64,000 nucleotides of DNA, taken from the NCBI GenBank assembly GCA_963759155.1, contig CAVWXX010000015.1, positions 186,001 through 250,000 of the forward strand, written 5' to 3'. Below are positions 44,601-53,143 of the stretch, piece by piece. Every line of letters begins with the position of its first letter. Position 1 is the first letter of the stretch. Origin of the DNA: SZUA-36 sp963759155. GTDB lineage: Bacteria; Pseudomonadota; Gammaproteobacteria; Xanthomonadales; SZUA-36. The translations under genes and the position numbers were made by a program. Below the pieces are notes generated by a model that saw only the letters and a program-made list of their open reading frames with translations, did no database searches and was not told the DNA's origin.

Positions 44601-46654
44601 GGAATTCCGGTTTGCAGAAGGTACTTGCAGTAAGCACGAATACCCTTGACCTGCCGCCAGTGAAGCTGACAGGCGAGAATCAGACCGTTAAAGCCGTCAC
44701 TGACCGTAATTCCGCGCCAGGTATTTTCAAACGCCTGTTGAAATCTCTCGCGGACAACCTCGATATCAAGGTCTTTGCCATGGCCGTACACCATGTCAAA
44801 ATCCTGAACCCAGACACACTCCCTGTTTTCGAGCTTCAGCTTGTAAGGTCTCTCGCTGACAATGTGCAAACCCATGTCTTCGAGTATGGGCAAGACCGTT
44901 GATAACGGAATGGGGTGATGCTTTTTGAAAACCTTGAAGCGAATAATTCCCGTACCATCACTTTCCGGCCCAGCATCTTTTACTCTTGGCCGGTAGAGAC
45001 TCAGCTGTAAATCATTCTCTTCTTTCAGAAGGTCAACTTTCGCAATGTCATAGGAACCGACGCGCGGGGAGATGTCTTCCATATAGGCGGCAGGAAAGGC
45101 TTTTTCATACTTCCTGGACAGCTTAAGGCCAACTTCTTCACCATGAGTCTGGACCAGGATATTGGTCAGTTCATCAGTCCACGACCGCAGTGCGGTGATG
45201 ATCTTATCTTCAAGCCCTCGCACATCAGGTTGTGGCTCTGTGCCATCTTTTGGCCGGATGATCAGGTGCAGACGCGCCAGGGCTGAATCCGAAAGCTGGA
45301 TCATGTAATCCAACTTGTCGCCCTTCAGCGCCCGCTTGAGTATGGCCTGGATTTTTTCCCTGTTTTCGGTGTTCCAGTGGTCTCTCGGAATATATACAAG
45401 GCAGGAGAAAAACCGCCCGAAGCGCTCCCTGCGGATAAACAGGCGAACCGTTTGCCGCTCCTGTAGATCGAGTACACCCATCGCGATGCTCAGCAACTCG
45501 GTGCTACTTGCCTGGAAGACCTCATCCCTTGGCAGGGTTTCAAGGATATGCAGCAATGATTTCCAAGCATGCATGTTCTCTCTCAAACCGGAGTTTTCCA
45601 ACACCGTCTTGACCTTCATGGCAACCAGTGGCGTGTCCGCGATTCGTTCCTGGTATGCCAGCGAGGTAAACATACCGATAATTCGATATTCACCAACAAC
45701 CTTGCCACTTTCATCGAATCGCAATACGCCGATATAGTCCATATAGCCACTTCGATGCATCGGTGAACGCGTATTGGCCTTGGTAATAATCAATGGCGCA
45801 TTCGGGTTGAAACGCGACTCATCGCTGACACTGGCTATCGGGCGATTCAAGACGGTTTTACCGTCTTCACGTAACAGACCCAGACCCGTACCATTAACCA
45901 CCTTCAGTGAAGCCACATTGCCTTTCTGGACGATGTCATAGGTGCGCGCGCCGATAAACATGAAATGGTCATCATCAATCCACTTCAGAAAGTCAACGCA
46001 CTCTTTACGGACATTGCTGGGTAAGTCCGGCGCGTTTTCCCCGAACTCCGCAATGGCACGCGCAAGACTTTCTTTCATGGGTTGCCAGTCCGCAACGGTC
46101 GTTCGAACCAACGCCATCCGGGCTTTTAGCTGCGTCTCGATGGATGCCAGTACCGCCGGGTCAGTCTGTTTGTCGATGTGGATATGGATAAATGATTCTC
46201 TGATGGAATGCTGGGTAGATTTTTTATGAAAGGATTTCAGTTTACCCCTGGCATCCCGTTCAACATTAAATACCGGGTGAACCGTCATGTGTACAGCCAG
46301 ATTGAGTTCCTGCATAACCATGCTGGATGTATCGACAAGGAACGGCATATCATCATTGCATAGTTCTACAACGGTATGCTGACACTCCCAGCCATCACGT
46401 TGCTGGTCAGGGTTGAATACCCTGATAGACAGTTGACCAGTCATTCTTTGTTGTAAAAACCTGATCTGCTCGACCACCATGGCAGCAGCCGTGTCTGTTG
46501 TCTGAAGCCTCAACTCGCTAAGCGGCAACCGTTTAAAGAAAACGTCACAATAAAAAGCGGCCTGTTTCGCTGCCGCTGCGTTCATTTGAGCGCTTACTGC
46601 TGTCTTTATTTTGTTTAGCAATAGCTGTTTGTTTTTTGCCATATTCGCTTTCAT
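41678..46654 (-). CDS. gdhB: NAD-dependent glutamate dehydrogenase, large 180-kDa type
   Basis: This giant catabolic enzyme deaminates glutamate to 2-oxoglutarate with NAD+. From ATG 46654 it has about 1658 residues, as in Pseudomonas GdhB (about 1620). The open frame reaches 46771, but the extra N-terminus is unconserved; AAGG lies upstream of 46654, and ATG 46642 is an alternative. N-terminal ACT-like regulatory segments precede the catalytic core, which shows HLRGGKVARGGLRWSDRKEDFRTEVLGL, KNTIIVPVGAKGGFVVK and VVGIGDMSGDVFGNGML. It is the first gene of a minus-strand run with nadK, divergent from the ArsR-methyltransferase regulator. Confidence 0.95.
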   Translation of the reverse strand: MKANMAKNKQLLLNKIKTAVSAQMNAAAAKQAAFYCDVFFKRLPLSELRLQTTDTAAAMVVEQIRFLQQRMTGQLSIRVFNPDQQRDGWECQHTVVELCNDDMPFLVDTSSMVMQELNLAVHMTVHPVFNVERDARGKLKSFHKKSTQHSIRESFIHIHIDKQTDPAVLASIETQLKARMALVRTTVADWQPMKESLARAIAEFGENAPDLPSNVRKECVDFLKWIDDDHFMFIGARTYDIVQKGNVASLKVVNGTGLGLLREDGKTVLNRPIASVSDESRFNPNAPLIITKANTRSPMHRSGYMDYIGVLRFDESGKVVGEYRIIGMFTSLAYQERIADTPLVAMKVKTVLENSGLRENMHAWKSLLHILETLPRDEVFQASSTELLSIAMGVLDLQERQTVRLFIRRERFGRFFSCLVYIPRDHWNTENREKIQAILKRALKGDKLDYMIQLSDSALARLHLIIRPKDGTEPQPDVRGLEDKIITALRSWTDELTNILVQTHGEEVGLKLSRKYEKAFPAAYMEDISPRVGSYDIAKVDLLKEENDLQLSLYRPRVKDAGPESDGTGIIRFKVFKKHHPIPLSTVLPILEDMGLHIVSERPYKLKLENRECVWVQDFDMVYGHGKDLDIEVVRERFQQAFENTWRGITVSDGFNGLILACQLHWRQVKGIRAYCKYLLQTGIPYSQAYMEETLSKHPLMARLLVELFDAMFNPERDSESDYRKELAAKKLRRIFQSLSTLKYCDDKVLLELLETVVAARRKKRDVQVATIKKVFRMALSRISSIDEDSILFAFYEAIKGTLRTNFYQPGEDGNLHEYMSFKLDSSKMPQLPKPLPFREIWVFSSAVEGIHLRGGKVARGGLRWSDRKEDFRTEVLGLMKAQNVKNTIIVPVGAKGGFVVKHLPENGTRDEVMAEVVRCYKIFINALIDVTDNLDQDTVIPAAGLIRYDEDDPYLVVAADKGTATFSDTANEIALNRGFWMGDAFASGGSVGYDHKAMAITARGAWEGVKRHFREMGKNIQKEPFSVVGIGDMSGDVFGNGMLLSTQIQLKAAFNHMHIFLDPDPDIKASFKERKRLFKLPRSGWEDYNQQLISKGGGIFSRLEKSIPISREVRSWLGTEEHNLSPNDLIRLLLKAEVELLWNGGIGTYVKASSESNAEVGDAQNNWLRINGSELRCKVIGEGGNLGLTQLGRIEYAHAGGRMNTDFIDNSAGVDCSDHEVNIKILLNQVMHAGKLSGDNRNKLLAEMTDEVAAQVLRNNYLQTQAISMMETLTGARLGAKQHFISVLEGEGILDRDLEKLPHDEELTRRRGIGMGMSRPELSVLLSYSKIMLYRQLLDSDIPEDPWLSQELQRYFPTPLQEKYSAYMDGHRLKREIIATQVTNSLVNRMGASFALRMHEDTGASAAKVARAFTIAREVFKARDFWGRVEALDNKVSSESQINATLAMWNLLRQATRWVLNQSGDKLGIRQSIERLTPGMEVLGKKITRSLNDAEKERVQKQAEPLLADGMPKALAMQAASLHLLYPALDVVETAAIRKEDVLRVATVYFGLGDQLGLKWLRESVEKLPVAGQWHAHARGSLRDELYSRHRSLAGLVLEAFPGAKDPVKSWAEANAEAVGQVSHMLNDMQNLPSMDYATVSVAVRSLEGLLTDPGAK

Positions 46655-46856
46655 CGACTGAACCCGCCTTGCTGATGCATGTGTATTGTCTTGTAACCTT
46701 AAAATACCGGCCCATAAGTAGAGGCGAATTATAAAGACTTTAACCAATGGAAACATTCTTTTAACGATCACCGGCCTGCTTTCGGCATACCCTCGATCCC
46801 TCTAAATGATACCCATCGGCCGCTAGCTGTTGACCTGTCCTGAATGACTGGTTAAC

Positions 46857-46892
46857 CTCTATATATCTTTGAATCAGGATAAAGAGATATAT
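46857..46892 (+). promoter_or_regulatory. Imperfect palindrome overlapping the arsR-like start, candidate operator
   Basis: ATATATCTTT (46861-46870) and AAAGAGATATAT (46881-46892) form an inverted repeat with a two-base insertion in the right arm, around GAATCAGGAT. The right arm covers the ribosome site and the first base or two of the regulator's ATG. Such a site would allow autorepression and control of metH downstream. Its match to published SahR sites could not be tested here. Confidence 0.45.
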
Positions 46893-47835
46893 GCCCGCCA
46901 AGATGGATTTGTTACATGCCTCTCAACACTTCCGGCTATTGTCTGACAGCACCCGTTTACGCTTGTTAATGCTGGTGGACAGGGAAGAATTGAGCGTTGC
47001 TGAGCTGGCTGCCATTACGCAGTTGGCGCAACCCCGGGTTTCAACTCACCTGGCGAAACTCAAGGAAGCAGGCCTGGTTAGCGACCGTCGAGAGGGTGTG
47101 TCGGTGTACTACCGTATGGCGGCCTCCATCCTCGACCCGGGCCTGGCAGCGCTGTGGGAACTGTTACGTAAAAACACGTCAGACCCATTGATACAACAGG
47201 ATAGTGAACGCATACCACAGGTATTAAATGCACGACGCGGCAACTCGAACTGGGCTGACAGCGTCGCGGGTGATATGGAGCGTCATTACTCACCCGGCCG
47301 CACCTGGGAAGTGACCACCCGTACCATTGTTCAGTTACTCGAGCTTGGAGACGTGCTGGACATAGCCTCGGGTGACGGTGTGCTGGCCGAGTTGCTCGCA
47401 CCCAGGGCCCGCAGCGTTCATTGCCTGGATATCAGTCAACGGGTGGTGGACGCAGGCAAAGAGCGCTTACGTAATTATGCCAATGTCAGTTTCGCCGCCG
47501 GCGATATGCATGATTTGCCAATTGCAGACGCCTCGTATGACACGGTTTTGCTTATGCATGCTCTGACTTATACCACCCGACCGCAAACGGTCTTCAATGA
47601 AGCCAGCCGGGTTTTACGGCCCGGTGGCCGCCTGCTGGCAGCGACACTGCAGAAACATCCACATAAAAATGCAGTTGAGGCTTATAACCATATCAACCTT
47701 GGGTTTACAGATTCAGCCCTGGAAAAGCTTTGTATCCAAGCGGGTCTTGAGCCACAAAACATCCGCGTATCGGCCGTTGAAAAGCGCACCCCTAACTTCG
47801 AGGTACTGACACTAATGGCTGGTAAGCCAGCCTGA
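46891..47835 (+). CDS. ArsR-family regulator fused to a SAM-methyltransferase-like domain
   Basis: The first 90 residues are an ArsR winged helix (LRLLMLVDREELSVAELAAITQLAQPRVSTHLAKLKEAGLV). The metal-sensing cysteines of classical ArsR/SmtB proteins are absent (ELSVAEL in place of a Cys motif). Residues 120-310 form a class I methyltransferase fold with motif I VLDIASGDG at about 155-163 and an LLMHALTYTTRP segment. The gene lies 37 bp upstream of metH on the same strand. ArsR proteins that sense S-adenosylhomocysteine (SahR) control methionine-cycle genes in Proteobacteria, so this is a good candidate for that role. That is inference from architecture and context. Confidence 0.85.
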   Translation: MPAKMDLLHASQHFRLLSDSTRLRLLMLVDREELSVAELAAITQLAQPRVSTHLAKLKEAGLVSDRREGVSVYYRMAASILDPGLAALWELLRKNTSDPLIQQDSERIPQVLNARRGNSNWADSVAGDMERHYSPGRTWEVTTRTIVQLLELGDVLDIASGDGVLAELLAPRARSVHCLDISQRVVDAGKERLRNYANVSFAAGDMHDLPIADASYDTVLLMHALTYTTRPQTVFNEASRVLRPGGRLLAATLQKHPHKNAVEAYNHINLGFTDSALEKLCIQAGLEPQNIRVSAVEKRTPNFEVLTLMAGKPA

Positions 47836-47872
47836 GCGTCTGTCCTTTTTAATAACCAACCGGTAATCAAAC

Positions 47873-50800
47873 ATGTATTCGCAAGACTATAAAAACCCGC
47901 AAGACGCCGAAAAGCTTATCGAACTTCTCTCCCGGAGAATTCTTATTCTCGACGGGGCGATGGGAACAATGATCCAGACCTTCGAGCTGGAAGAAGCTGA
48001 CTTTCGTGGTCAGCGTTTCGAAGACCATCCCCTGCCCCTTCGTGGTAACAACGACCTGCTGACCCTGACACAACCGGAAAAAATAGCCGGTATTCACCGG
48101 GCTTTTCTGGAGGCCGGTGCAGACCTGATTGAAACCAATACATTCAACAGCACCGGAATATCCCAAGCCGATTACGGCATGGAGCACCTGGTCAGGGAAT
48201 TGAATTTTGCGGCCGCACAACTGGCCAGGACCGAGGCCGACCGGATTACAGCCCGGACGCCGGAGAAACCCCGTTTTGTCGTCGGCTCAATCGGTCCCAC
48301 CAATCGCACGGCATCCTTATCCCCGGATGTGAACCGACCGGATTTCCGTAATGTGAGTTTTGCGGATTTGCGAGAAACCTATGCGGAGGCCGCCCTTGGC
48401 CTGATGGAGGGTGGCGCTGATGTTCTGATGGTGGAAACAGTTTTCGACACCCTGAACTGCAAGGCCGCACTGGTCGCCATCGATGACGTATTTACCGAGT
48501 TCGGTTTTCGTGTACCCGTGATGATTTCCGGCACCATAACCGATGCCAGTGGCCGTACACTGTCAGGACAAACCGTGGCTGCTTTCTGGCATTCAGTCCG
48601 GCATGCGAAACCGGCCTGTATCGGTCTTAATTGTGCGCTGGGCGCCACGGAGCTTCGCCCCTGGCTGCTCGAGTTATCACGGGTGGCTGAATGCCCGGTC
48701 AGTGTTCATCCCAACGCAGGTCTGCCCAACGAACTTGGTGGTTACGATGACACGCCTGAGAATATGGCGGCCGTGCTCGCCGAGTTTGCGACTGACGGAC
48801 TCATCAACATGGCGGGGGGCTGTTGCGGCACGCGACCGGAACATATCAGGGCGATTGGTGAGGCGCTCAAAGACAAGACACCACGGACGCCTCCGGAAGC
48901 CGTTAGCTATTGCCGACTCTCCGGTCTTGAGCCATTAACGATCACGCCCGAGCTGAATTTCATCAATGTAGGCGAACGCACCAACGTAACCGGATCCGCC
49001 ATTTTCAGACGCCTCATCCAGGCGGATGACTTTGAAGCTGCCGTTGAGGTAGCTAGACAACAGATCAGAAACGGCGCGCAAATCATCGACATCAACATGG
49101 ATGAAGGCCTGCTCGATGGCGTTGCCGTGATGACCCGATTCTTGCACCAGATTGCCTCGGAACCCGACATCGCACGGGTGCCGGTTATGCTTGACTCATC
49201 CCGCTGGGAAGTGCTGGAAGCCGGACTGGCCTGCCTGCAAGGCAAGGGCGTGGTCAATTCGATCAGCCTTAAGGAAGGTGAAGCGGTATTTATCGAACAG
49301 GCACGTACCATATTACGTTTCGGTGCTGCCGTCATCATCATGGCGTTCGATGAAAATGGTCAGGCGGACAGCCTGGAAAAACGTGTCAGCTTCTGTGAAA
49401 GGGCATGGAATTTGCTGACCAAAGAGGTTGGCTTTCCTCCTGAGGATATTATTTTCGACCCCAATATTTTTGCCGTGGCCACCGGGATCGAGGAACACAA
49501 CAGTTACGGTATTGATTTTATTGAAGCGACCAGGCGTATCAAGAAGTCATGTCCCGGCGCACTGGTTTCCGGCGGTGTCAGTAATATTTCATTTTCATTC
49601 AGGGGGCAGGACAGGGTTCGCGAGGCCATCCACAGCGTATTCCTCTATCACGCGGTCCGTGCCGGCATGGATATGGGTATTGTCAATGCGGGCCAACTTG
49701 AAATATACGATGAAATCGCCCCCGCTCTGCGAGAAGCAGTTGAGGATGTGGTGCTGAACCGTCGCCCGGATGCAACAGACCGCCTGCTGGTACTGGCGCA
49801 GGAGTTCCAGGGTGGCGGCAAAGCCGAGGAAGTTGATGAAGCCTGGCGGCAAAACCCGGTAGCCGAACGCCTGAAGCATGCACTGGTAAAGGGTATCAAC
49901 ACCTACATCAAGGAAGATACCGAGGAAGCGCGGCTTGAAGCCACTCAAGCGCTGGATGTGATCGAAGGCCCGTTGATGGATGGCATGAACGTTGTCGGTG
50001 ACCTGTTTGGCGATGGACGGATGTTCCTGCCACAGGTGGTCAAGAGTGCACGTGTCATGAAGCAGGCCGTGGCGGTGCTGGTCCCATATATCGAAGAGGA
50101 AAAGCGCCTCGCCGGCACCAGTAAAAAGCAACTGACCCGCGTACTCATGGCAACGGTCAAGGGTGACGTTCACGATATTGGTAAGAATATTGTAGGTGTG
50201 GTTCTGAGCTGTAACCACTACGAGGTTATCGATCTTGGTGTCATGGTTTCTGCTGAAAACATTCTCGACACAGCAATCCGCGAAAATGTCGACATCATCG
50301 GTTTGTCCGGTCTGATCACACCCTCTTTGGAAGAAATGCGACATGTCGCCAGCGAGATGCAACGACGCGGTTTAAAACAACCCCTGATGATCGGCGGTGC
50401 GACGACCTCGCCCTTGCATACGGCTTTGCGTATCGACCCGGAGTACGCCAACGGTGTGTTCTGGGTGAAAGATGCCTCCCGGGCAGTTGGCGTGGCCAGA
50501 AAGCTCTGTGATGCCGGGGAACGCGAAAAACTGACCCGAAGCGTGGCACTGGACTACGCCGGCATGCGTGAACGCAGAGCGCAGGGCAGTAGCCGCAAAC
50601 CACCCGTCAGCCTGTCTGAGGCCCGCCTCAACGCGTTTTCGCCCACGTGGTCAGCTGCCGATATCTGCCAACCCGCCAAACCGGGACTGCATGTGTTTAA
50701 AGACATTGAACTGGCCGAACTGGTGCCGTTGATTGACTGGACACCTTTTTTCCAGACCTGGGAGATGCAGGGACGTTACCCCGAAATACTCGAAGATGAC

Positions 50801-51577
50801 GACAAGGGTGAGGCGGCCCGCAACCTGTTTGCCGATGCACAGAGCATGCTCAAGCGGATCGTCGAAGAAAACTGGCTGGATGCACGTGCAACGGTCGGCA
50901 TATTCCCCGCTTCTGCGGATGGTGATGACGTCGTGCTATACGAGGATGACAAGCGCCAGGCCGAGCAGCAACGCCTCAATTTCCTGCGTCAACAAAAACC
51001 CAAAGCCAAGGGCCGTCATAACCGCTGCCTGTCCGACTACATCGCCCCTGTCTCATCGGGGCTGAAAGATCATATCGGTCTATTTGCCGTTACCGCAGGC
51101 CTGAGGATTGAAGAGAAAGTAGCAGAATATGAAGCGACCCATGATGACTATGCCGCCATCATGCTCAAAGCATTGGCCGATCGACTCGCCGAGGCTTTGG
51201 CCGAACACACGCACCAACGGGTTCGCCAGACCCTTTGGGCCTATGACCCGCAGGAGTCACTTGATAACCAGGCATTGATCAATGAAGACTACCGCGGTAT
51301 ACGCCCTGCCCCCGGCTACCCCGCCTGTCCGGATCACAGTGAGAAGGAAAAAATATTTTCACTACTGGATGCTGAAGCCAATTCAAAAATGAAACTGACG
51401 AGTGGTTATGCCATGTTGCCGGCATCTTCTGTCAGCGGCTATTACTTTGCCCACCCGCAGAGTAGTTACTTCGTGCTTGGGAATATCCTCGAAGACCAAT
51501 TACTGGACTACGCAGCACGCAAGAACATCAGCCCGGAACAGGCAAAGAGATTGTTGGCAGCCAATATAACTCTGTAA
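47873..51577 (+). CDS. metH: Cobalamin-dependent methionine synthase
   Basis: MetH methylates homocysteine from methyltetrahydrofolate through cobalamin. At 1234 residues it is full length (E. coli 1227), with four modules in order. The homocysteine domain has zinc ligands Cys254, Cys317 and Cys318, spaced as in E. coli. The folate domain begins about residue 360 (FINVGERTNVTGS). The B12 domain has His767 in GDVHDIGKN. The C-terminal SAM reactivation domain includes RPAPGYPACPDHSEK and ASSVSGYYFAHPQSSYF. The 37-bp gap to the regulator leaves no room for a cobalamin riboswitch. A REP-like palindrome follows the stop. Confidence 0.98.
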   Translation: MYSQDYKNPQDAEKLIELLSRRILILDGAMGTMIQTFELEEADFRGQRFEDHPLPLRGNNDLLTLTQPEKIAGIHRAFLEAGADLIETNTFNSTGISQADYGMEHLVRELNFAAAQLARTEADRITARTPEKPRFVVGSIGPTNRTASLSPDVNRPDFRNVSFADLRETYAEAALGLMEGGADVLMVETVFDTLNCKAALVAIDDVFTEFGFRVPVMISGTITDASGRTLSGQTVAAFWHSVRHAKPACIGLNCALGATELRPWLLELSRVAECPVSVHPNAGLPNELGGYDDTPENMAAVLAEFATDGLINMAGGCCGTRPEHIRAIGEALKDKTPRTPPEAVSYCRLSGLEPLTITPELNFINVGERTNVTGSAIFRRLIQADDFEAAVEVARQQIRNGAQIIDINMDEGLLDGVAVMTRFLHQIASEPDIARVPVMLDSSRWEVLEAGLACLQGKGVVNSISLKEGEAVFIEQARTILRFGAAVIIMAFDENGQADSLEKRVSFCERAWNLLTKEVGFPPEDIIFDPNIFAVATGIEEHNSYGIDFIEATRRIKKSCPGALVSGGVSNISFSFRGQDRVREAIHSVFLYHAVRAGMDMGIVNAGQLEIYDEIAPALREAVEDVVLNRRPDATDRLLVLAQEFQGGGKAEEVDEAWRQNPVAERLKHALVKGINTYIKEDTEEARLEATQALDVIEGPLMDGMNVVGDLFGDGRMFLPQVVKSARVMKQAVAVLVPYIEEEKRLAGTSKKQLTRVLMATVKGDVHDIGKNIVGVVLSCNHYEVIDLGVMVSAENILDTAIRENVDIIGLSGLITPSLEEMRHVASEMQRRGLKQPLMIGGATTSPLHTALRIDPEYANGVFWVKDASRAVGVARKLCDAGEREKLTRSVALDYAGMRERRAQGSSRKPPVSLSEARLNAFSPTWSAADICQPAKPGLHVFKDIELAELVPLIDWTPFFQTWEMQGRYPEILEDDDKGEAARNLFADAQSMLKRIVEENWLDARATVGIFPASADGDDVVLYEDDKRQAEQQRLNFLRQQKPKAKGRHNRCLSDYIAPVSSGLKDHIGLFAVTAGLRIEEKVAEYEATHDDYAAIMLKALADRLAEALAEHTHQRVRQTLWAYDPQESLDNQALINEDYRGIRPAPGYPACPDHSEKEKIFSLLDAEANSKMKLTSGYAMLPASSVSGYYFAHPQSSYFVLGNILEDQLLDYAARKNISPEQAKRLLAANITL

Positions 51578-51603
51578 TTTAAGCGGGTTCACATCAGGAA
51601 AGA

Positions 51604-51630
51604 CGTCATCTCCGCGAAAGCGGGCGTGAG
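51604..51630. repeat. REP-like palindrome, CTCCGCGAAAGCGGG
   Basis: CGTCATCTCCGCGAAAGCGGGCGTGAG is a degenerate version of the palindrome at 11795-11822, 27 bp after the metH stop, in the convergent gap with the YaiL-like gene. The stem has mismatches, so it is an older or diverged copy, or a weak terminator. Confidence 0.5.
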
Positions 51631-51653
51631 TCTGTTGCCTGGATGAAACCCAA

Positions 51654-52181
51654 TTACCAGATCAGGTCATCCGGTACCGGGTTTTCGTCTTCGTCGGCAT
51701 ATTCGGCACCGCTCAGATCGGGGATATGATCAGCAGCAAACTGACGTATTTCTTCAATTTTATCTGCCGGCAGCAGATGATAATTGCCACTCAGATAAAC
51801 GACGCCAATGGTGCCCGCGTTAATTTCGTTGATCTGCTCTCGTGTTGCCAAAACACTGCGTATACGACCCTTGTAGAGGAAGTTCCGCTTGTTTTCAGCC
51901 GCCGGATCACGAACCGAACTCTCCTTGATCAAGGCTTTGATTTTTTGATTGGTCTCGCGGCGTTGACGTTCCTGTTCACGTTTGAGTTCGGCTGCCTTTT
52001 CCTTTTGTAAGCGCTCTTCCCTACTGCGCAGACTGAAGGCCTTATCCAGAGATATCTCGGCATCGGTCCTGGCGGGTTTCGCCCGACTGGGCTGTGCCTT
52101 GTGCTGTTTTCTGGGTGCTGGCTTGCTTTTCTTGGGAGCGAGGCCCAGGGCCAGCAATTGATCTTTAAGACTGTTACTCAT
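51654..52181 (-). CDS. YaiL/DUF2058 family protein
   Basis: This 175-residue protein matches the nucleoprotein/polynucleotide-associated YaiL (DUF2058) family. The start is SLKDQLLALGLAPKKS, then a highly charged helical segment (about residues 55-85, REERLQKEKAAELKREQERQR) likely to be coiled coil. The C-terminal domain has NFLYKGRIRSVLATREQINEINAGTIGVVYLSGNYHLLPADKIEEI. The role is not established; RNA or nucleoid association has been suggested from the family name. It is convergent with metH. Confidence 0.9.
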   Translation of the reverse strand: MSNSLKDQLLALGLAPKKSKPAPRKQHKAQPSRAKPARTDAEISLDKAFSLRSREERLQKEKAAELKREQERQRRETNQKIKALIKESSVRDPAAENKRNFLYKGRIRSVLATREQINEINAGTIGVVYLSGNYHLLPADKIEEIRQFAADHIPDLSGAEYADEDENPVPDDLIW

Positions 52182-52240
52182 AATGCTTCAATTACGATTT
52201 TCGAAAACAGGGGATTAGAGACTATAACGTGAGGAAACCA

Positions 52241-52304
52241 GGTGCGATCAGGACTCTTGCTTTCCCGGGGCTGATTTTAACCCCGCAAAAACCCTGACCG
52301 CACC
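52241..52304. repeat. Nested inverted repeat between the FKBP and YaiL-like genes
   Basis: The outer stem GGTGCGATCAGG (52241-52252) pairs with CCTGACCGCACC (52293-52304) with one wobble. An inner stem, CGGGG (52266-52270) with CCCCG (52281-52285), closes a 10-nt loop. It lies downstream of the FKBP gene on the minus strand and could terminate its message. There is no T-tract after the outer stem. Confidence 0.5.
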
Positions 52305-52349
52305 ACTATCTTGTTAACGTACCGTAAATTGTACGCTTCCGGTGCGAAC

Positions 52350-53042
52350 TTACTTCGCGGTCTCTATGTCCAGTAATTCCACTTCAAATATCAATGTGGA
52401 GTTAGGTGGAATAGGTCCGCCGCCACCTTCGCCGTAAGCAAGGTCAGGTGCGATATAAAACATGAATTTGCTGCCGACCGGCATCAATTGCACACCTTCG
52501 GTCCAACCTGCGATAACGCGGTTCAGTGCAAACGAGATAGGCTCATTGCGTGCATAGGAGCTATCAAACTCGGTGCCGTCAAGCAGTGTGCCACGGTAAT
52601 GCACTTTGACTGTATCAGTGGCTGCCGGCTTGGCTCCGGTACCCATCGTAACAACTTTGTACTGTAATCCTGATGCGGTTGACTGCACGCCTTCTTTAGT
52701 TGCATTTTCAGCAAGGAATTTCTGACCTGCAACCAGGTTTGTTTCGCCGGCAGCGGCGGCTTCAGCCTGCTGCTCCGCCTGACGTCTTTGGATGTATTCC
52801 TGGCGAACCACCGCAGCTTCGTCGGTCGTCATTGCCAACTCTTCGTCATTGTAGGTTGAACGAATAGCACTGACCAGTGAGTCGAGGTCTACCTCTGTAC
52901 CCTGATCTTTCAGAGATTTGCCAATATCCATACCGATGATGTAACCCAGCTTTTTCTGTTCCGTATCCAATTCAATTGCCCATGTATTTGTAGTGAAAAT
53001 CAACACGGCCAAAACCAGACCGCAACGCTTTAATGTGTTCAT
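52350..53042 (-). CDS. FKBP-type peptidyl-prolyl isomerase, exported
   Basis: The protein is a Mip/FkpA-like isomerase of 230 residues from ATG 53042, which has AGGAG upstream; the open frame extends to 53123. A signal peptide (about 1-22, ending TWA) leads to an N-terminal dimerisation domain (KKLGYIIGMDIGKSLKDQGTEVDLDSL) and a long helix (VRQEYIQRRQAEQQAEAAAAG). The C-terminal FKBP domain has VKVHYRGTLLDGTEFDSSY, VIAGWTEGVQLMPVGSK and ENIPPNSTL-like GPIPPNSTLIFEVELL. It assists folding of periplasmic or outer-membrane proteins. It is divergent from the sodium symporter. Confidence 0.93.
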   Translation of the reverse strand: MNTLKRCGLVLAVLIFTTNTWAIELDTEQKKLGYIIGMDIGKSLKDQGTEVDLDSLVSAIRSTYNDEELAMTTDEAAVVRQEYIQRRQAEQQAEAAAAGETNLVAGQKFLAENATKEGVQSTASGLQYKVVTMGTGAKPAATDTVKVHYRGTLLDGTEFDSSYARNEPISFALNRVIAGWTEGVQLMPVGSKFMFYIAPDLAYGEGGGGPIPPNSTLIFEVELLDIETAK

Positions 53043-53143
53043 CTTGTCATAACTCCTGGTAAACAGTGTGCGAATTGTCCACATATCTGACCCTATGCGC
53101 AAACAAAATGTTTCATTCTTCAAGCTGGGTTATGCTTTGTGCC

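Noticed and set aside
47836..47872. Cobalamin riboswitch in front of metH
   Set aside because: The gap to the previous gene is only 37 bp, too short for the aptamer, and no conserved B12-box was seen.
49595..50362. A 255-codon minus-strand frame inside metH
   Set aside because: It is antisense to the highly conserved cobalamin and folate regions; long antisense frames are expected in such GC-balanced coding sequence.
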